DNA of 64,000 nt, from the NCBI GenBank assembly GCA_035079385.1, contig JAVHKY010000029.1, positions 8,804,001-8,868,000 on the forward strand, read 5' to 3'. Position numbers and translations under genes: made by a program. The DNA comes from Aspidiotus rigidus (Eukaryota; Arthropoda; Insecta; Hemiptera; Diaspididae). The notes below the pieces were generated by a model. That model saw nothing but the letters and a program-made list of their open reading frames with translations. It was not told where the DNA came from and searched no databases. This document shows positions 24,174-35,680 of the stretch, one piece after another. How positions within the stretch are numbered: the stretch's first letter is position 1; the number at the start of each line of letters is the position of its first letter.

Positions 24174-25270
24174 TTCGAAAATCGAAATTCTTCCAACCCG
24201 TTGAACCATGTCGACTCTTAATCGACGTCGATGTGAGCCATATCGACCCATTATTTCAATAAGTAATCGACACAAATTTGACGCCGATTTCCAGTCAAAA
24301 TAATTCCGGGGTATGTCGACTGTGAATCGACGGCGAGCAACAGCAACATCGAGATAATACAGCGGATCCAGAATAAAATTCTAACAGCCATTGTTTCGCC
24401 TCCATGGTTCACAAAAACGTCTGAAATCCATGAATATACTGGTTTACCATATGTGAAAGAAGAAATCTCCCGACAAGCTAAAAAACACCGGCAACGACTG
24501 GACGTTCACTCCAACCCATTAGCGATAAATCTCCTCGATAACAGCCTGGAGATCAGGAGACTCCAAAGGAAGAGGATATTGGATTTATAGAATTGTAAAG
24601 GCTCGTAATACGTTAATGTAAATATTAATAGTAGTCGTCACTCCAGTGGGAGTGAACTGACTGAAAAGTTAAAATTAAAGTAAGATGTTATAAATACCAA
24701 TAAATGTACTCTGTACAGATCGTGGTAAATAAATAAATAAAATGATAAAAAAAAAAAAGAAAATTTTTTTTGTCGACTAAAAATCGAGGTCGATTTCGAG
24801 TCGACTTTTCAAAATTTTTTATCGACCAAAAGTTGACTCAATTGCGACGCCCACAGTAAGTCGACGTACAGTCCATTTTTGGTCACCATTACAGCCCAAC
24901 TGAATCGACTCAAAATCGACTTCGATTTTAAATCAATTCCAAGTCGACAATGAAAATATTGTAGTCGACCATTTGTTGCTATCGACATCGCTTGCACAAA
25001 TTGTTCACATTTCACTCATATTGATCAAATTTTTGATAGCTTAAGAGTCGACGACGAAATAAAGTCAACATGATATTGTATAAAATGTTTCCTTAATCTA
25101 GGATATTTCGACTTCAAATCGACGTCATTATGCTATCGATTTACCTTTAAAATCGACTGTATTTTGATGGACTTTGGTAAAGATGTCGATTTGATGTGGA
25201 ATCTTAGTCGACTTTGAGTCGACATTGCCTATGACTCGAAATCGACCCACGGTCGACATGGTTCTACGGG
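24174..25270. repeat. TCGA-rich tract split by a Jockey insertion
   Basis: GTCGAC, ATCGAC and TCGATTT words recur densely at 24135-24335 and 24770-25262; I counted around 20 TCGA-centred words in the second block. No clean unit length is visible, though phrases like gtcgactt.gagtcgac and cgactcaaaatcgac repeat. It may be a heavily diverged short-unit satellite. No coding content was seen outside the Jockey piece. Confidence 0.6.
24336..24760 (+). mobile_element. 5'-truncated Jockey-type non-LTR element, ORF2 C-terminus plus 3' UTR and poly(A)
   Basis: Frame 24336-24590 encodes 84 residues ending in TAG: NIEIIQRIQNKILTAIVSPP, then W, then EIHEYTGLPYVKEEI, then HSNPLAINLLDN and RRLQRKRILDL. 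That is the conserved C-terminal tail of Jockey-clade ORF2. About 150 bp of 3' UTR and aataaa-type A-rich sequence end in poly(A) near 24747-24758. 5' truncation is normal for LINE insertion by target-primed reverse transcription. The frame is intact over this span, so it is fairly recent. Confidence 0.8.
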
Positions 25271-25623
25271 ACGCGCACAAAATATCATCCACGTACCTGT
25301 GTGCCAATAGAAAACGTGATTCAACCCGGCCCGAAGAGAACAGGTCAAGCTCGAATGAGAGAACCCCAGGGGGAACCAATAGGGATCCCCACCTCCTCGG
25401 GGAACTCGAAGAATTTCCCATCAAATTTATAGAAGTTAGGCGATCAGCAGACCTTCAAAAGGTCGAAAAATCTACCAAATTCCTCATGAGGAATACCAGA
25501 TTTCACAAGCACGTTTCCTATCTGTTGCATAGTGGTATCCTTAGGGGTGTTGGGGAATAGCCCAACAGCATCAAACGATCATATACTATGGTTGGAAAGT
25601 CGAAATTTCCAAGTTCTCCTCCT
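25271..25623 (-). pseudogene. Penelope-like RT fragment, duplicate copy B
   Basis: The minus strand reads LSFELDLFSSG then LLAHRYVDDILCA with an intact YVDD. Upstream are the GxPxG region and the decayed DVVGLFP start. It is the paralogue of 23808-24173, and retains the catalytic pair lost there. Confidence 0.8.
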
Positions 25624-25629
25624 ATTACA

Positions 25630-27780
25630 TAATATTATGGTTCGAAATTCTTTCAAGTACCCCAAACAGTCGAAGTCTTTCCAAGCTTAAATTTTTTATT
25701 ATCGTAGGTCAGTTTTTGCCGAACGCTACACTACTCATGCCATAATTTTTCGATCTGAATTTTCTCATTTTGATAATATGACTAGGTACCTGTATGATAA
25801 GAAAAATGTAAACAAACGCCAAGTGTGAGAGGCTTATAGATGTTGCGCGTGAGTGATGGATTGAATAATCAGCCGAGTATTATTTTTTGTAATTCTTGCG
25901 TGATTGATATTCACGTATTATCTTTTTTTTTGTATACCTAAGCCTAATTTTACAGAATTTTTATCATCTATTATATTTTATTTTCTGTTTCGATGCAAAA
26001 AGCTTACCCATTTGAAAGCGTTATATGTGGCCATTAAAAATTTCTTTTATATTATGTTTCAATTTTTGATGTTATCCTAATGTTTTGAGATTGCCTATTC
26101 ATTATTGAAAAGTCGGTGATGCTTACGCTGCTGCGTGAGCTTTTTTTTTTCATTGCTACCATGTTCGGATCTCCAGGAATTATTATCCAAAAAATAACTT
26201 CACATTCGTGGATAGAAAGAAGGTACGAGCTCGGTGTATTATTATTACAGAGGAATACAACTTTGTTCTAAAAAGAGGAAGCGTGAACTGAAATCGACTA
26301 ATAGAATTTCATACTTAAACCTTGTAATGATAACAAATATTACGTGCGTATACGATCCTTCTCCTAGGATCTCTTTCACCAGTGCTTGTAACAGGTTCAC
26401 TTTTTAAAAGGATCAACGACTACTCGACTGTACTGTGCCTCTTTGTATACGTACAGTAATTTACGAAAAACTTGCGGAAGAAAATCCCGCGGGAAGGATA
26501 AGTGGGTCGTTCGAAATTATATCGAGGGTTCGTCGTCGTCGTTTATACAATAAATTACTATTCAGCCGAACAAAACTGAAGTGACGAATCTTGTCGCGCG
26601 TATTGAATTTCATGCAATATCATTATCCGATAAACAATACTCTCGTATACTTTTAAGTATACTCGCAATCTTGTCAATGATACAGGCTGCGTATACACAA
26701 TGAGTTAATGAGAAAAAATTATGAGAAAGATAAACAATGTTTCGCAAGAATTCGCACGAACTAGGTATTTTTTTGAATTGCCAGTAAAATTTTATACTCG
26801 TTTAGATTTAGAAGTACCCTCATCTCGGAAACGTTATAGACATAATAGACTACCGTGTACGTAATCTATACAGGTAATTTGTAGAGCTGGACTCCGTGGG
26901 GAATCCGTTGTTGTCGATGTACCTTATACATTATTGTTCTTCCGTTATGTGCATCGCGAAGAGGCTATTTGTGTCCGCAGACAAGGTACCAAAAACGAAG
27001 TCATGATGGTAGTGAGGCCTGCTAGTAGCATTCATTCTACGGGCAATCGTAACCTGGAGGCTAGAGTCTAAAAATAGAACCGTTAGAAGAGTTTTCCAGT
27101 CCTGATACGGTACACCTATTACAGTACAAATAAGTTGCTCGAAAATCCACCCTTATTAGCCTTCAAAGTTTCCAGAATTGGTATTGAAGTACACGTCGTA
27201 CAGCTCGTTACATTATTCGTAGAAAAACCATACCTTCAGTGAGTATTCGCTAAGGTGCATCGACTGATGCGTGTTTAATTCCATGTAGCGTAACCATTCC
27301 TTCGTTATGCACTTAACGCAAATGCGTAAAAGGCATTTCTTTTTTATGACTGTTTAATTTTGCATCGTGTTGGCTACGATTGGCGCCGTCATTTCTTCCC
27401 TTTCTTTTTCCTAATGAAATATTGTATTCGTAATGGTAGTTCGATGTAAGGGGTAGAAAACCATACGGTATTCTAAGACGTGTATACCTACTAAAAAAAA
27501 TATATGGGGTCATTGGTGTTCCTCGCACGTCGACGGTCAACATAATCTTCCTTGTATGTACATTTGTAGACAGCTTTTTTCACACGAGAGAATGGTGGAG
27601 CGACGAACTCTCTTCCCCTCATGCTGTACGAGCAGAAGAAATGAAGGACATAATTACACTCATACAAAATTGTTCGAGAAGTTGAATTCAAGAAGAAAGA
27701 ACGACAAGACGCGCGTGGTAATCACGAAAGAAAAAAGAGGCCAAAAGGGGCCAGTTTTTGGAAGATCTACAGTTCGATAG
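25630..27780. other. no recognised gene
   Basis: AT-rich, mostly non-repetitive sequence. Short frames at 27313-27543 (minus), 27491-27691 (minus) and 27556-27780 (plus) overlap one another on both strands and have no family motif. Likely host intergenic or intronic DNA. Confidence 0.4.
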
Positions 27781-28129
27781 GTCTACCCATGTCCGACACC
27801 AACACTGCTCAAGTTCAATTCCACAGCCTTCACGTGGCGGTTCTGTAAGCCAAGCGATGTAGGAGAAGGAAAACTCCGATAAATATATTTAGCCAAAGTC
27901 GTGAATAACAAAAGTCCCTACTTTCCCTCGAGGAAGCAGAAGAGCGGAGGTATAGTAAAGGAGAAAGTAGGTCAAACTACCGCCTTTTGGTTTAGGGAAA
28001 ATAACCTAAAAGGAAAACCAACAGCCGGCTAGACGGCGTAGGAAGCAACCGGCTATACTTCTCTGGACTAGACACCCAAAGAATCAAATTAAACTATCTC
28101 GAGAATCAAACTCGAAGCCTCGGAACAGG

Positions 28130-28840
28130 ATGAACGGGACCAAGAACCCTGCTGGGCAGCAGGAGAAGAGGCCTACGGATTGGAAAAAAGAACACCGGCT
28201 AAGGTTGGCGACATGGATTATACGCGGCATAAATACAAAAGAAGAGGAGATCCAGTTCGTACTGAATGAGAGAAACATAGACATAGCAGCGATTGCTGAA
28301 ACCAAAAAAAAGGAACCGAGAACAGAAGAGTACGGAGACTATGTGAGAATATTCGGCAGGGTTGGTCAAAGAAAGCGCGCCATATCCGGTATTATTTTGT
28401 ATATAAATATCAGATAACCTCGTACAGAATATGGAATGACAGAATAATACAGAATAACCTACATACTGGATGGCCTCAGAAAGAGTGATGGAGGTGGCTC
28501 AGACGGGCCCGGTAACATACTACCTCGGCCAATACTGCTATACAGTAGCGAAATATGAGCTCTGAGAAAGGAGACAAAGCGGAGACTGATGGCGGCTGAG
28601 ATGAGGTTTATGAGACAGACCGCCGGTTACACCAGGATGGACAGAAAGAAAAACGCCGCAATACTGGAGGAACTAGGGGTAAAACCGGTAAAGAAGACAA
28701 TCAAGGACTACCAGAAAAAGTGGAGAGATCACGATCACATGAAACGTATGCCAGATAACCGGTCACCAAGAAAAGTATGACAATACACACCAACAGGGAA
28801 GAGAAGCCAGGCCCGCCGGGGCAAGGAACACAGCGTCCCT
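28130..28840 (+). pseudogene. RTE-like non-LTR element with internal deletion
   Basis: The frame from ATG 28130 to 28417 encodes the start of an apurinic-type endonuclease: RLRLATWIIRGINTKEEEI, then ERNIDIAAIAETKKK, with the Asn position of WN replaced by Ile. After about 150 bp of decayed sequence, 28589-28780 encodes the typical C-terminal end of the same ORF: AEMRFMRQTAGYTRMDRKKN, LEELGVKPVKKTIKDYQKKW, then RSPRKV. All RT motifs between are gone, so the element lost its centre. The R-P-rich tail continues to about 28830, before a C/A homopolymer. Confidence 0.7.
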
Positions 28841-29040
28841 CCCCCCCCCCAAAAAAAAAAATGTCGCTCTCTCCCCTTGAAGACAGGTGCTCGCTGAGCC
28901 CGGGGGCAAAATCCCTAGTTGCCCCCCATCTTCAGGCCTTTGTAGGACACCCAATGAAAAAACTGATCGATACATTCGATAGCAGCTCCCAGGCGATAGA
29001 TTCAGCTACACACAGTCCTGTCTGTGCTAATTAGTTCAAT
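28838..29040. other. poly-C/poly-A junction and unassigned tail
   Basis: A run of about 11 C followed by about 10 A lies at 28840-28861, just after the RTE-like relic. The sequence after it stays open in one plus frame to the TAG at 29032, with no recognised motif. Confidence 0.35.
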
Positions 29041-29849
29041 GGTGATGATGAAAAAGAAAAAAAAGTCATATTCCTGGAACAGTTCCTTTCTTATCATCTG
29101 GTAGGAAGATCTAAATCTCTAAAAAATCAGTTCTTGGCCTTTCCATATTGAGGTAGGACACGTGAGCGTTTTCTGCTTTTTCAAATTATGTCTAAACAAG
29201 AACCACGTATTTACGACCTAGCAGCGCGTTGTTGATAACAGCATGACACAAAGGAACCATGTTTAGGCAATTGGACGTACTCCTTGACCACAAATTAACG
29301 CTATCAGTATCGTATGACTGCCTTTTCCCTGCCAGTTGTCGAGCATTCTTCTTTGTGTGATATTTGCAACGTGGTACAGTAACTGCGACCAATGTAGTCA
29401 AAGTAGCCTACCTCAGCTCCTTCATCTGACAGACAAAAACTTTCCACTACTCTTGGAGAGTGTTGCTGGTCAATCTAAATATACAAAGAAAAAAGTTTGT
29501 CTGTCTGTCCGTCCTCTAATAATGTAAGAACCGCTTTACCTACCGGCTTGAAATTTTTGTTACATATTTGTGTTATTCAGACACACCATTTAAGCCATAA
29601 ATGAAAATTTTAGCTCCCATAGAAAAAAAGTTCTTGTTAAAAATTGTACTCTCGCTATACACGTCACTTGAAGCGTGTTGGTTCATCAAAGGAAGGTACC
29701 TGCACGCAACTGTCTACTGCAGTGTTTACAAGAGCGTGATAAAGTCAACAGGATAATGCATGAATGGTGAAGAATCGCGAAAAGACAAGAAGGATAAGTT
29801 GCATAATCCAACCGCTGTCTAGAACCTTGAGGAAATATCTGGTTAGTGT

Positions 29850-29866
29850 CCGTGGATATATAAGCG
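29850..29866 (+). promoter_or_regulatory. TATA-box candidate
   Basis: ggatatataagcgcg lies about 170 bp upstream of ATG 30020 (MSSDNSRSSRSRPDPGR then stop). The layout resembles an LTR promoter or a host core promoter. No transcription-start or LTR boundary could be defined. Confidence 0.3.
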
Positions 29867-30019
29867 CGAGAAATGGCCAGAATAACAATTAGCAATTGTT
29901 GTGATTATTGTGCTCTCGCATTAACTGTGATTGCGTACAGTGTTCGCGTGTTTAACGTGTATCTAGAAGTATTGTAGATTTTTGGTATAAGTAATTTTGA
30001 TGTTTTAATTTTGCATAGA

Positions 30020-31100
30020 ATGTCGAGTGATAATTCCAGAAGTAGTCGTTCGCGTCCTGATCCCGGGCGGATTTTGTGAGGATTGCATTGGATGGAGGAC
30101 CACATTAGACAGCGCTCGGTATACTGGCCAGTTATCTATGTTGGCCCAGGTAGAAACTCACTCCTCTGCGAGTGTTTTTCCTTGTACGGCAAGGTTTCAC
30201 CACGTAAATTCCACTTAATGTTCAAGTGCGTCGTCCTATCCAATACAAAAAAGGAATCGTGAAGCTTATCATTCGAAAAATCTGTTATATTTGTTGTAGA
30301 CGAGATGTCCCATGTAAGGATTTTTATGAAGCCATCAATCAATGGAACAATCCGGAGGATATTCCCACCACCCCTCGCTCATTGAGCGCATATTGGGACA
30401 CCACGATGATGTGTAATAGAAAAAACGTGAATAGTTTTATCGTGGTTTTTATTGGATAATAGATTAATCTGTGATGCTCAAAAGCATGATCACTCATACA
30501 AAACCCTCGTGCAAGAGACAATTTTGGTTTCCCACACGGGATCGTAATTACGTCTTTGTTTATGAAACTTTTTCGTGATATGTGAAGAATTGTATGTTTT
30601 GTGCAAGGTTTCACCACGCAAAATATACTTACTATTCCGTACACGAGAGCATCTTTTACGAAAGCATACCTTTTTCTCATCAGGCCATATCACAATCTCC
30701 CTCAGAGGGTCAGAATCCCGCCCGTCATCAACTTGCCTTCTAGCCGGAGATGTGACTGCTGCGACTAAAACCACTCAACTTCAGGTCTCGGCGGAGGTTA
30801 AGGAAAATGCGGCGTCGAGGCTTATTCCCGCCTCGTCCAAGATAAAGTGCAGGTAGAACATGCTGGGACAGTATCCAGTGACCGTGGAACGTCACAATGG
30901 TGTCAGAATTGGGATCTAAAGACATTACGCTTCAGAGTGAATTTGATATTTGTATGTGAAGTAGAGATCGATTGTGGATTCACACTCAGCATTGGTTGCA
31001 GATTTGCAGTGTTGGTGGATATTGATATTTGCGAGTCAAGAAGTGGGAATATTGGACTTGCAATTACCGATATTAATTATTGGTAAATTGACAAGCTGTC
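30020..31100 (+). pseudogene. decayed coding-like region of unknown identity
   Basis: From ATG 30020, plus-strand frames stay open in pieces. One peptide phrase occurs twice in related form, YGKVSPRKFHLMF near 30190 and LCKVSPRKIYLLF near 30600, about 410 bp apart. I do not recognise the family. It lies between a TATA candidate and a gag relic, so an LTR-retroelement leader or ORF is possible. Confidence 0.3.
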
Positions 31101-31101
31101 C

Positions 31102-31500
31102 ATGATGATGATGATGAAGAAATTGCATGAACTATTGCGTGACGAACTTCAAGACAGAGGAATGTCTATGAGCGGAAGTAAAGCAGATTTAGCGATACCA
31201 CTAAAGGATGCTCTTGAAAAAGAAGGACAAAATGCAGAACGCCATTTATTTGAAGTTGAATAAAAACAGCATCAAATGCACAGTTTGCAATAAAATTCAA
31301 GGAAAAATGAAGACTAGTCAAGAGAAGTCCAGAGCCAAGTCCTTTTAACGCATTGCGAGTCCGTAAAAAAAGCACTAGCCTACGCACTGGCAGTTGAAGC
31401 AGCTAGAAAAGCATCAAGAGGGCCGATGTTTGCAAGCATCAAGCAAACTAGGATACAAAGTAGTGGAGAGAAACGACGTTGTTTTAAGCGACTGATCAAC
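31102..31500 (+). pseudogene. retroelement gag relic with SAP domain
   Basis: ATG 31102 to TAA 31261 encodes 53 residues: after five Met, KLHELLRDELQDRGMSMSG, then SKADLAIPLKDALEKEG, then HLFEVE. This is a SAP motif (helix-Leu-rich, central Gly, second helix), followed by the short aromatic-Phe-Glu tail seen in insect LTR-element gag proteins. After a stop, another frame at about 31340-31440 reads VKKALAYALAVEAARKASRG, like gag sequence before a nucleocapsid. No zinc knuckle, protease or RT was found, so only part of a gag is left. Confidence 0.55.
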
Positions 31501-31509
31501 TAGATGATT

Positions 31510-33380
31510 ATAAGATCTACATGTACTTTGTAATAAAATGTTATCGATTAAAATATGCCATCCTCTACGCGTCGATCCTTCGAGCACCCCAAACAGGGAA
31601 CCTGTTCAAAGGGTCAAATTTGTTTTAGTAATGCGGTTTATAGGCCTATTAAGGAAACCACAATTGTTCATGTCTATCATAATTTATGTCCATTTTTACC
31701 AGTTACTTTTGAATTCGCTTTTCTCTGAGGAGTATACCAGTGGACCTACAATCAACTCGATGTTCTAAGTTCAAACTTCCCTTTGAGACGGGCAATAATT
31801 TCCACCATTAATTTTTGTTTCAGTCCTCTGCGAAAATTAAGCAAAAGCTTTCTACAAGAATAGACATTTCTTCAACGAGATGAGAAAAGACTGTGCCACA
31901 TTTTAAAATCCTTCCTTTCATTTTTATAACGAACTACTTTATGTAAAATACATCGAGAACAACGATTCTCGTAGTTGGAATTCTAGTCGATAATTATAAC
32001 GTATTTTCTGTTTTTATTCTCGCTAAACGACTTTCCACTCTTCCATTTTTTCACTCTGTCCGGGGGTGGTTTATTGACCATTCGTTCTGGTAAGAACAAA
32101 ATAAACGTTTGTTTATCCACAGCATTCTTTTAATAGTGATGTAACATAAACCACGAGGGATGTTTATTGAAATTCCCCGTGAAATTACTTTTAGAGGTCT
32201 ATTGAACTTACCCGATAATTCGCTCTTTCACTCTCCCCACGCGCCTTGTTTGAAAATGCAGTCCCTCGTGCACTGAGGGAAGTTCACGCTTTGGTGTCTC
32301 GCACGACAGATTCTGGGCAATTGCTGCAACTATGCCACGTACGCCAAGAATTCTCCGACTCACTCGTAGTCGTCGATTTTATGAACGTCGAGAACAATGA
32401 TAGAGACATTTTATTCTTCATTGACACGATAGGTCGTAACTTAATTTAGGAGATGATACAGAATACACGTTGATATGTTTGGTTCGTGTTTGTATAAAAG
32501 AAACGACAAACATTTAATTATCTCTAGGGCCGTTTCGATAGTACGTAAGCTACTGTATTTGTATAATTACCATCTACACGCTCGTCATTAATTAATAAAA
32601 AATATAATCTTCTGAATACGAACGATTTTCTGTTTTTTATTACTTTTTCGAACAGAAACCACGTCCATTAATTTATAAACATAGTTTTCACTGAAAAAAA
32701 AGAGAAATATTGTACATATTTGAGAGAGCCATAAAGTTCTGACATAAAAAGTTACGGAATATTATTTGAAAAGGATCTACCACGAGTATAGAGATTCTTT
32801 AGTCCCATCCAGGTTTCATAACCTTGTCATTCTGTTTTGCTCCTCTTCCCATTTTCTCCGTCAATCTTTTCCAATACCAGGACACACAAATTAGCGATAT
32901 ACCTTTCGACCCTCCCAGCACAACATTATTGGACCAATGTTTTCTCGCGAATTTTCTCATTCGAGGGAAAAGTACGCGAAATTGATGAAGTCGTTTTGCT
33001 CTCCGTTCTCACGACAGTTCCCGATACCAGACATTTAGGACACTACTAGGACTGCTGACTGAAATGTTAACAAATTTCTTAGCCAATATTGAAAAACTTC
33101 GAAAGTGCCCGAGACAAATAAGATCAGTATCATTTTTGCAGAGAACTAATAAGAGATACCTACTTCCACATCTGTAGGTTTGTGGTCATGTAAATGAGTT
33201 TGTGTCAAGAGAAGATCGAGTAAAACTGAGTTTAGAGCAGCTCAAGGTCAATTTATGATTTTAAATCGCAAAAAATAAAGTTTATGTTTGCGGCGGCTCG
33301 AAAGATTCAGGCACAGAGTTAGGAAGGTATAATGTAACTGCCGGAAAACGAGAAAAGCTTACAAGCAGTACCAGACCCAC
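31510..33380. other. no recognised gene
   Basis: AT-rich sequence with scattered short frames, for example plus 32246-32449 (starts MFENAVPRALREVHALVSR) and plus 32837-33049. None carries a motif I can support. No repeat or TIR was noticed. Confidence 0.4.
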
Positions 33381-33394
33381 AAAGCATAGAACAG

Positions 33395-34425
33395 AATCAA
33401 GAGAATGCCCAACTTACATATCTTTCCTCAAGAAGGCCGCGCCCATCCGCCCACGAACAAATGTTACCGCACAGGCTTCACCCACCATAAGCAATGGAGG
33501 AGCAGCCTAGAGGCTCTGCTGCGCATCTACACAAAATGCCATAGCACTAGCAGTAGAGAGGCGCACGGACTTCCTGCTCCTCACTGAACCACATCTGTAC
33601 AACAACAAGCTGTCATGTCAGCACCAGGATGGGACATCATCCTTGGTGATCGAAGGGCCATTCTCGTTCGACAAGATATTAAACACTTCCCTGTGTGCAC
33701 TGGACACAGGGATATAACAGCAACCCTTGGTCTGCACCTACTCCTCTCCCTATGAGGATACCAACGACCTCCTCCTACACCAACTGGAAACCCCTGCTCT
33801 CCTGTGTGGGGATTTCGACTGTACCACCAACATAATTCCAGGTTACAGCACTAACGAACGAGATACTCAATTTGAAGATGTCATTCTGGCTAATGATCTC
33901 GAAATCTGGAACGACACCAGCCCCACCGGGAGACGGGGAAATAATTCAAACATCAATGACTATGTGTGCACCAAGGTAGCTATTACGGACTTTGAAGTCC
34001 TGAGCGAAGATAGTCACTCTGACCATTCATTCATTGCATTCTAATGGGGCACTGCACCCACACTCAGGGAGCAAATCTACTCAACGAATACAGAAAACTT
34101 CTCTCAATATGTGAGAAACTTGAAAATAGCCCTACCTCTCCTCCAATCTAAGGAGAACATTGATGGATTCCTGGCTAACGTCACCATCAACCTACAAGAA
34201 TTCATCAAAACCCCCCCCCCCCCATTGAGATAAGGAACAGGAAACTCCCTTGGTGGACACCACAGCTCACACAGCTAAGATCCTGCATACGCTCCCTCTC
34301 TTGTAAGATAAGGCGTACTAACTTCCCTCTGATGAAAGCCCTCCTCTTGTGCACTAGAGCCACAATGAAGGGAGTGATAGTGAAAAAAATTTTCTGTTCT
34401 GAGCTCATAGTCAGAAGAGCGTGAT
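33395..34425 (+). pseudogene. R1-like element: endonuclease and pre-RT part of ORF2
   Basis: Plus-strand pieces read ALAVERRTDFLLLTEPHLYN (QE-type motif region), then ALLCGDFDCTTNIIPGYSTN (GDF motif), ILANDLEIWNDTSPTG and FEVLSEDSHSDHSFIAF (the SDH catalytic end of the EN domain). RKLPWWTPQLTQLRSCIRSL, typical of the stretch before RT in R1-clade proteins, follows. Frame changes occur near 33590 and 33725, and a stop follows the SDH motif. The RT follows at 35170 after a 750-bp interruption. Confidence 0.75.
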
Positions 34426-35165
34426 CGTCCCGCGTTTCATCAAAGCGGGGACAATTAGCGGAGTGAAAAAAAAATCACAAAAAATCACAATTGATTTTCT
34501 AAGACACTGACACTCCAATTTGTCAAGGTTACATTTTTCACCCCTCAACAGGAATAAACATTTCTTGCAAAATTATTAAAAAAATATCATCTGTTCTTGT
34601 TCCAGTTGAACAAATAATGGGTGTCCCCCTTCACCAAATAAGACCGCATACGCCGCTTTCGCGCAGCCTACTGCTACCATAAATCCCGGCCACGACCCCT
34701 CAGGTCACCACAACGCAGTCACAGGCCGCAATGGACAGTTTAGAAGACAGTTCAACAACGGGCTACCTCACGTACCAAGACGACACCGCGGCTGACCCGA
34801 CATACGTCCCCACTCCCAGGGCCATGCGGCGGTCCAAGATTCAGAAAGTTACCACAGTGGACACACACGCGGCAGATATGGTAACCGTTACCACTACCAC
34901 CGACTGCACGCAATACGGGGACGTGAGCATGGAGGATGCGAGCATGGTGCAGGCCCCGGGCACTTCCTGTGTCCGGCGGCAGCAGTGCGTCGTGCCGTCG
35001 CCCGACAAGCAAGCGGTCACATTGCTCAGAATCATCCGTTCCCTCCGATCACCCGAGCTCATGCGCCTTCGACAAGAAATCGATAATCGTGTAAGAAATG
35101 TATGTACAAAAAATATTTACAGGGGACAAACATAGAACAAAAAGTACCACTATATTAATTAATAT
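34426..35165 (+). mobile_element. insertion within the R1-like relic, carrying an ORF start
   Basis: The R1-like reading stops near 34425 and resumes near 35170. The sequence between includes a GC-richer block with ATG 34731 opening 134 codons (MDSLEDSSTTGYLTYQDDTA, Thr/Asp-rich, later RIIRSLRSPELMRLRQEIDN) to 35135. It looks like the 5' UTR and start of another retroelement ORF1, cut off near 35110. I cannot name the family, and no zinc knuckle is present. Confidence 0.4.
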
Positions 35166-35169
35166 TCTT

Positions 35170-35640
35170 CCAATTACAGCTGCCACCACCACCCACCTAC
35201 TGGTGGCGGTAGTGTCACTGGATATAAAAGGGACGTTTGACCATGTAGAATGGGGAGGTATCCTCCACGAATTACATGCAGCAGGACTCCCTTGGTATCT
35301 TTACAGATGCGTGGCCTCCTACTTCCAAGATAGAGTAGACACCTGTGACGGAGAAAGCACCATCCTTGAGCGAGGATGTCCGCAGGGGTCCGTCTTGGGC
35401 CCCTCCCTATGGAACATCTTATACAACGATATCATAATATGTCAATTATTTCAGAAATGTGGAAAAGTGTGCGTCTATGCCGACAACACGCTGGTCATCC
35501 TAGGTGCTAACTCAGTAGTTGAGCTACAGAAAGTGGCGAGGGAATATGTCGACAACGTCCTTGATATCCTTCTGGAAGTTGGTCTCTTTCTCAATGTAGG
35601 GAACCTTTGCAACCGAATGGTAGTATCAAAAACATGCCAG
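35170..35640 (+). pseudogene. R1-like RT core fragment
   Basis: One plus frame reads VVSLDIKGTFDHVEWGGILH (motif A with catalytic Asp), LYRCVASYFQDR, then ERGCPQGSVLGPSLWNILYN (motif B, the R1-clade GCPQGSVLGP-LWN signature). VCVYADNTLVILGA follows, where the second Asp of the YADD motif is Asn, so the RT would be inactive. It continues the EN part at 33.4-34.4 kb and ends in the minisatellite. Confidence 0.8.
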
Positions 35641-35680
35641 TCGAATGGTAGTTTGAAGAACACGCCGGTCGAATGGTGAA
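35615..35680 (+). repeat. minisatellite, short left block
   Basis: Three copies of a unit of about 28-30 bp built on gccagtcgaatggtagt plus tgaagaacac. It continues at 36210 after an interruption of about 530 bp. Confidence 0.8.

Noticed and set aside
34752..35062. Minus-strand frames opposite the 134-codon plus frame
   Set aside because: No motif. The plus frame has a better start context and amino-acid composition.
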